This document shows positions 5,960-7,930 of a DNA stretch of 7,930 nt, piece after piece; within the stretch, counting starts at the first letter, position 1, and each line of letters opens with the position of its first letter. The translations under genes and the position numbers were made by a program. The notes under the pieces are model-generated. The model searched no databases and was not told the DNA's origin. It saw only the letters and a program-made list of their open reading frames with translations. Source of the stretch: JBFLVN01 sp040758475 (lineage in GTDB: Bacteria; JAGRBM01); the NCBI GenBank assembly GCA_040758475.1, contig JBFLVN010000174.1:1-7930 (forward strand). Direction: 5' to 3'.

Positions 5960-6883
5960 ATGGGGCAAGCAAATACATCAGGCGATCTGGGGGCGGCCTA
6001 CGCCCATTGCCTCGCCCTGGCGCGCAGCCACTACGAGAATTTCCCGACCGCTTCGGGAATCCTCCTCGGGAAAAAGCTCGCGGCCCCGGTGGCGGCCATC
6101 TACGCCTTCTCCCGCACGGCCGACGATTTCGCCGACGAGCCGGGCGAAGGGACCAAAGAAGAGCGCCTCGCCAAGCTCGCCAAATGGGAAAAACACCTGG
6201 AAGCCGCTCTCGCCGGGAAGCCCGATCACCCGGTATTTCTCGCCCTCGCGGACACGGCGAAAAATTACAAGCTCCCCATCGATCTCTTCCGCGCACTTCT
6301 CTCGGCCTTCAAGCAGGACGTCGCGAAATCCCGCTACGAAACCCCGGCCGAGATGCTCGATTACTGCACCCGCTCGGCCAATCCGGTGGGAAGGCTCGTC
6401 CTTCGCCTCCACGGGTACGACGATCCGGCCCTCGATGCCCGGTCGGATGCCATCTGCACGGCCCTTCAACTCGCGAACTTCTGGCAGGACGTGGCCATCG
6501 ATCTGGAAAAAGACCGCATCTATCTTCCCCAAAGCGAAATGAAGCGCTTCGGCGTCACGGAAGAAAACCTCCGGGCCGGGAAAGCGGACGAGTCCTACAA
6601 AAAACTCCTCTCCCAGGAATGCGCGAGGGCCCGGGCACTCTTTGAAGAAGGAGCGGCCCTTCCGTCCATGGTCCGCGGGCGGCTCGCCCTGTGGCTCCGC
6701 TGCGTGTGGCTCGGCGGGACGAAAATCCTCGCGGGGGTCGAGAAGGCCGGTTACGATGTTTTCCGAAAGCGCCCTGCCCTTTCCACCTTCGACAAGATTT
6801 CCATTCTCTTCAAAGCCCTGGCCGGATGGGTGTTCCACCGCCCTGCCCTTCCCGCCGCCGCGCCGCCGAGGACCGCCCCGTGA
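5960..6883 (+). CDS. hpnC: HpnC, hydroxysqualene synthase (squalene synthase family)
   Basis: The protein has 307 residues and belongs to the trans-isoprenyl diphosphate head-to-head synthases. By family knowledge HpnC converts presqualene diphosphate to hydroxysqualene, the middle step of the HpnD-HpnC-HpnE route to squalene. The opening ARSHYENFPTASGILL (21-36) is typical of HpnC. The first Asp motif is DDFAD (55-59). The second is NFWQDVAID (173-181), with D177 and D181 and a Gln where HpnD has Arg, followed by DRIYLP. KQDVAKSRYET (118-128) is a further conserved block. The C-terminus is a short Pro/Ala tail. Starts are ambiguous: TTG at 5927 and GTG at 5951 are in frame, but the ATG at 5960 follows a GAGGG sequence and needs no unusual extension. 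It is the first gene of the hpnCDE run, and its stop overlaps the hpnD start in GTGA. Confidence 0.92.
   Translation: MGQANTSGDLGAAYAHCLALARSHYENFPTASGILLGKKLAAPVAAIYAFSRTADDFADEPGEGTKEERLAKLAKWEKHLEAALAGKPDHPVFLALADTAKNYKLPIDLFRALLSAFKQDVAKSRYETPAEMLDYCTRSANPVGRLVLRLHGYDDPALDARSDAICTALQLANFWQDVAIDLEKDRIYLPQSEMKRFGVTEENLRAGKADESYKKLLSQECARARALFEEGAALPSMVRGRLALWLRCVWLGGTKILAGVEKAGYDVFRKRPALSTFDKISILFKALAGWVFHRPALPAAAPPRTAP
6868..6872 (+). promoter_or_regulatory. Ribosome binding site for hpnD inside the hpnC 3' end
   Basis: GAGGA ends 7 bases before the GTG at 6880. It supports this GTG start over the upstream in-frame extension that runs inside hpnC, and together with the GTGA overlap suggests coupled translation. 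Confidence 0.6.
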
Positions 6884-7725
6884 ACGAACTGGCGGCGAGC
6901 TACGAAGTCACTTCCCGGAGCGGCTCTTCGTTCCGCTATTCCTTCTTTTTCCTCCCCAAGGAAAAGCGCGACGCCATCACGGCCGTCTACGCCTTCTGCC
7001 GCGTGGTGGACGACGTGGTGGACGAAGAAGGCCCGGCGGATGAAAAATCCCGGCGCCTCCAGCACTGGCGCTGCGAAATCGGGCGCTGCTACGAGGGGAA
7101 AAATCCGGGCGAGCCCATCGCCAAGGCCCTTCTTCCGGCCATCGAGCGCTTTTCCCTTCCGCGCCGCCACTTCGAGGCGATCGTGGACGGCTGCCAGATG
7201 GACCTGGAGAAAAGCCGCTACGAGAATTTCGAGGAGCTCGAACGCTATTGCTACCACGTGGCTGGGGCCGTGGGGCTCTTGTGCATCGAAATCTTCGGCT
7301 ACGAAAGCTCCTTGGTGCGGGATTACGCCGTGGCGCTGGGGACCGCACTTCAGCTCACCAACATCCTGCGGGACGTGGGAAGCGATTATCAGCGCGGGCG
7401 GATCTATCTTCCACGAGACGAGATGAAGAAATACGGCGTGACCGAGGAGAAAATCGCGGGGGGAAAGCCGGAAGGCGATCTGCTCAAATTCCTCGAATTC
7501 CAGCGGGACCGGGCGAAGGGCTATTACGAGCGGGCGCAAAAACTCCTCCCGCCCGAGGAGCGCTCCCGCCTCGCGGCCGCCGAGATCATGGGCGCCGCCT
7601 ACGCTGCCCTCCTCACCGAAATCGAACGGGCGGGCTTCGACGTTTTCTCGAAAAGAGTTTCCGTCCCCAAGCTCCGTCAAATCCTCATCGCCCTGCGGGC
7701 TTTTTGGCGAACCAAATTCTCGTGA
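6880..7725 (+). CDS. hpnD: HpnD, presqualene diphosphate synthase
   Basis: The protein has 281 residues and is a paralog of the preceding HpnC. By family knowledge HpnD condenses two farnesyl diphosphates into presqualene diphosphate, the entry step to squalene and hopanoids. The N-terminal SGSSFRYSFFFLPKEKRDAI (14-33) is typical. The first Asp motif is DDVVD (44-48), and the second is the canonical NILRDVGSD (161-169), with D165, D169 and R164. GRIYLP follows at 173-178. MDLEKSRYENFEELERYCY (107-125) carries the conserved Asp and Tyr of the family. No transmembrane helix is evident, so the enzyme is probably soluble or membrane-associated. The frame continues upstream inside hpnC, but the GTG at 6880 overlaps the hpnC stop and has its own ribosome site. 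Its stop overlaps the hpnE start in the same way. An alternative label is generic phytoene/squalene synthase, but the HpnC and HpnE neighbours argue for HpnD. Confidence 0.94.
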   Translation: MNELAASYEVTSRSGSSFRYSFFFLPKEKRDAITAVYAFCRVVDDVVDEEGPADEKSRRLQHWRCEIGRCYEGKNPGEPIAKALLPAIERFSLPRRHFEAIVDGCQMDLEKSRYENFEELERYCYHVAGAVGLLCIEIFGYESSLVRDYAVALGTALQLTNILRDVGSDYQRGRIYLPRDEMKKYGVTEEKIAGGKPEGDLLKFLEFQRDRAKGYYERAQKLLPPEERSRLAAAEIMGAAYAALLTEIERAGFDVFSKRVSVPKLRQILIALRAFWRTKFS

Positions 7726-7930
7726 AGGAAAAATCCGTTCTTGTCGCGGGCGGCGGTTTAGCCGGCCTGGCAGCCGCCGTCCGGCTTGCGGAGGCGGGGT
7801 TTCCCGTCACGCTCCTCGAACAGAAAAAATTCCTGGGAGGCCGGGCCTATTCCTTTTCCGACCCCAAGACCGGGGACGCCACCGACAACGGCCAGCACCT
7901 CTTCATCTCGGCGTATGAAGAAACCTTGGA
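7722..7930 (+). CDS. hpnE: HpnE, hydroxysqualene dehydroxylase / FAD-dependent oxidoreductase (3' partial)
   Basis: Only the first 69 codons are inside the window. The GTG at 7722 overlaps the hpnD TGA in GTGA, with no clear ribosome site of its own, so coupling to hpnD is likely. A Rossmann dinucleotide-binding motif GGGLAG (10-15, with G10, G12 and G15) is followed by E33 at the end of the second strand (VTLLEQ), the usual ribose-binding acid. FLGGRAYSF (37-45) is the GGR motif of amine-oxidase/phytoene-desaturase-type flavoproteins, and DNGQHLFISAYEETL (55-69) is characteristic of the hopanoid-associated HpnE. By family knowledge HpnE reduces hydroxysqualene to squalene with FAD and a reduced nicotinamide cofactor, finishing the HpnD-HpnC-HpnE route. 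The substrate-binding remainder lies beyond the right edge. Confidence 0.93.
   Translation, partial: MKEKSVLVAGGGLAGLAAAVRLAEAGFPVTLLEQKKFLGGRAYSFSDPKTGDATDNGQHLFISAYEETL

Noticed and set aside
5838..6296. N-terminal extension of the pterin-synthase-like frame running antisense into hpnC
   Set aside because: The extension is Arg/Gly-rich and lacks family similarity, and it would double the normal protein length. The ATG at 5837 gives a standard-size protein.

Overview
The window comes from a GC-rich bacterial chromosome. It carries part of a hopanoid (bacterial sterol-like lipid) biosynthesis locus. Hopanoid genes, a c-type cytochrome and a composite c-di-GMP response regulator suggest a free-living bacterium, probably with a Gram-negative-type envelope. 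I cannot place the phylum from the sequence alone. Codon use looks uniform, and I see no transposase, integrase, tRNA, rRNA, CRISPR array or long repeat.

Layout, left to right: (1) the 3' end of a c-type cytochrome gene (+), whose export signal lies off the left edge; (2) a convergent REC-PAS-GGDEF-EAL response regulator (-), separated from it by a perfect inverted repeat; (3) hpnA, the hopanoid-associated sugar epimerase/reductase (-); (4) divergent from hpnA, an unrecognised membrane protein with a Pro/Ala-rich linker (+); (5) tag, 3-methyladenine DNA glycosylase I (+); (6) a small 6-pyruvoyl-tetrahydropterin-synthase-like gene (-) that keeps its zinc ligands but has lost the usual catalytic residues; (7) hpnC, hpnD and the start of hpnE (+), joined by 4-base GTGA overlaps, with hpnE cut by the right edge.

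How the genes work together: HpnD, HpnC and HpnE are the bacterial three-enzyme route from two farnesyl diphosphates to squalene, via presqualene diphosphate and hydroxysqualene. Squalene is then cyclised to hopene by Shc, which is not in the window. hpnA belongs to the same biosynthetic theme but is split from hpnCDE by three genes and points the other way. Tag (DNA repair), the pterin-synthase-like protein and the c-di-GMP regulator have no evident tie to hopanoids.

I do not see a clear new multi-gene system. The items most worth a second look are the catalytically altered pterin-synthase paralog, the uncharacterised membrane protein divergent from hpnA, and the two overlapping inverted repeats in the hpnA divergent promoter region.
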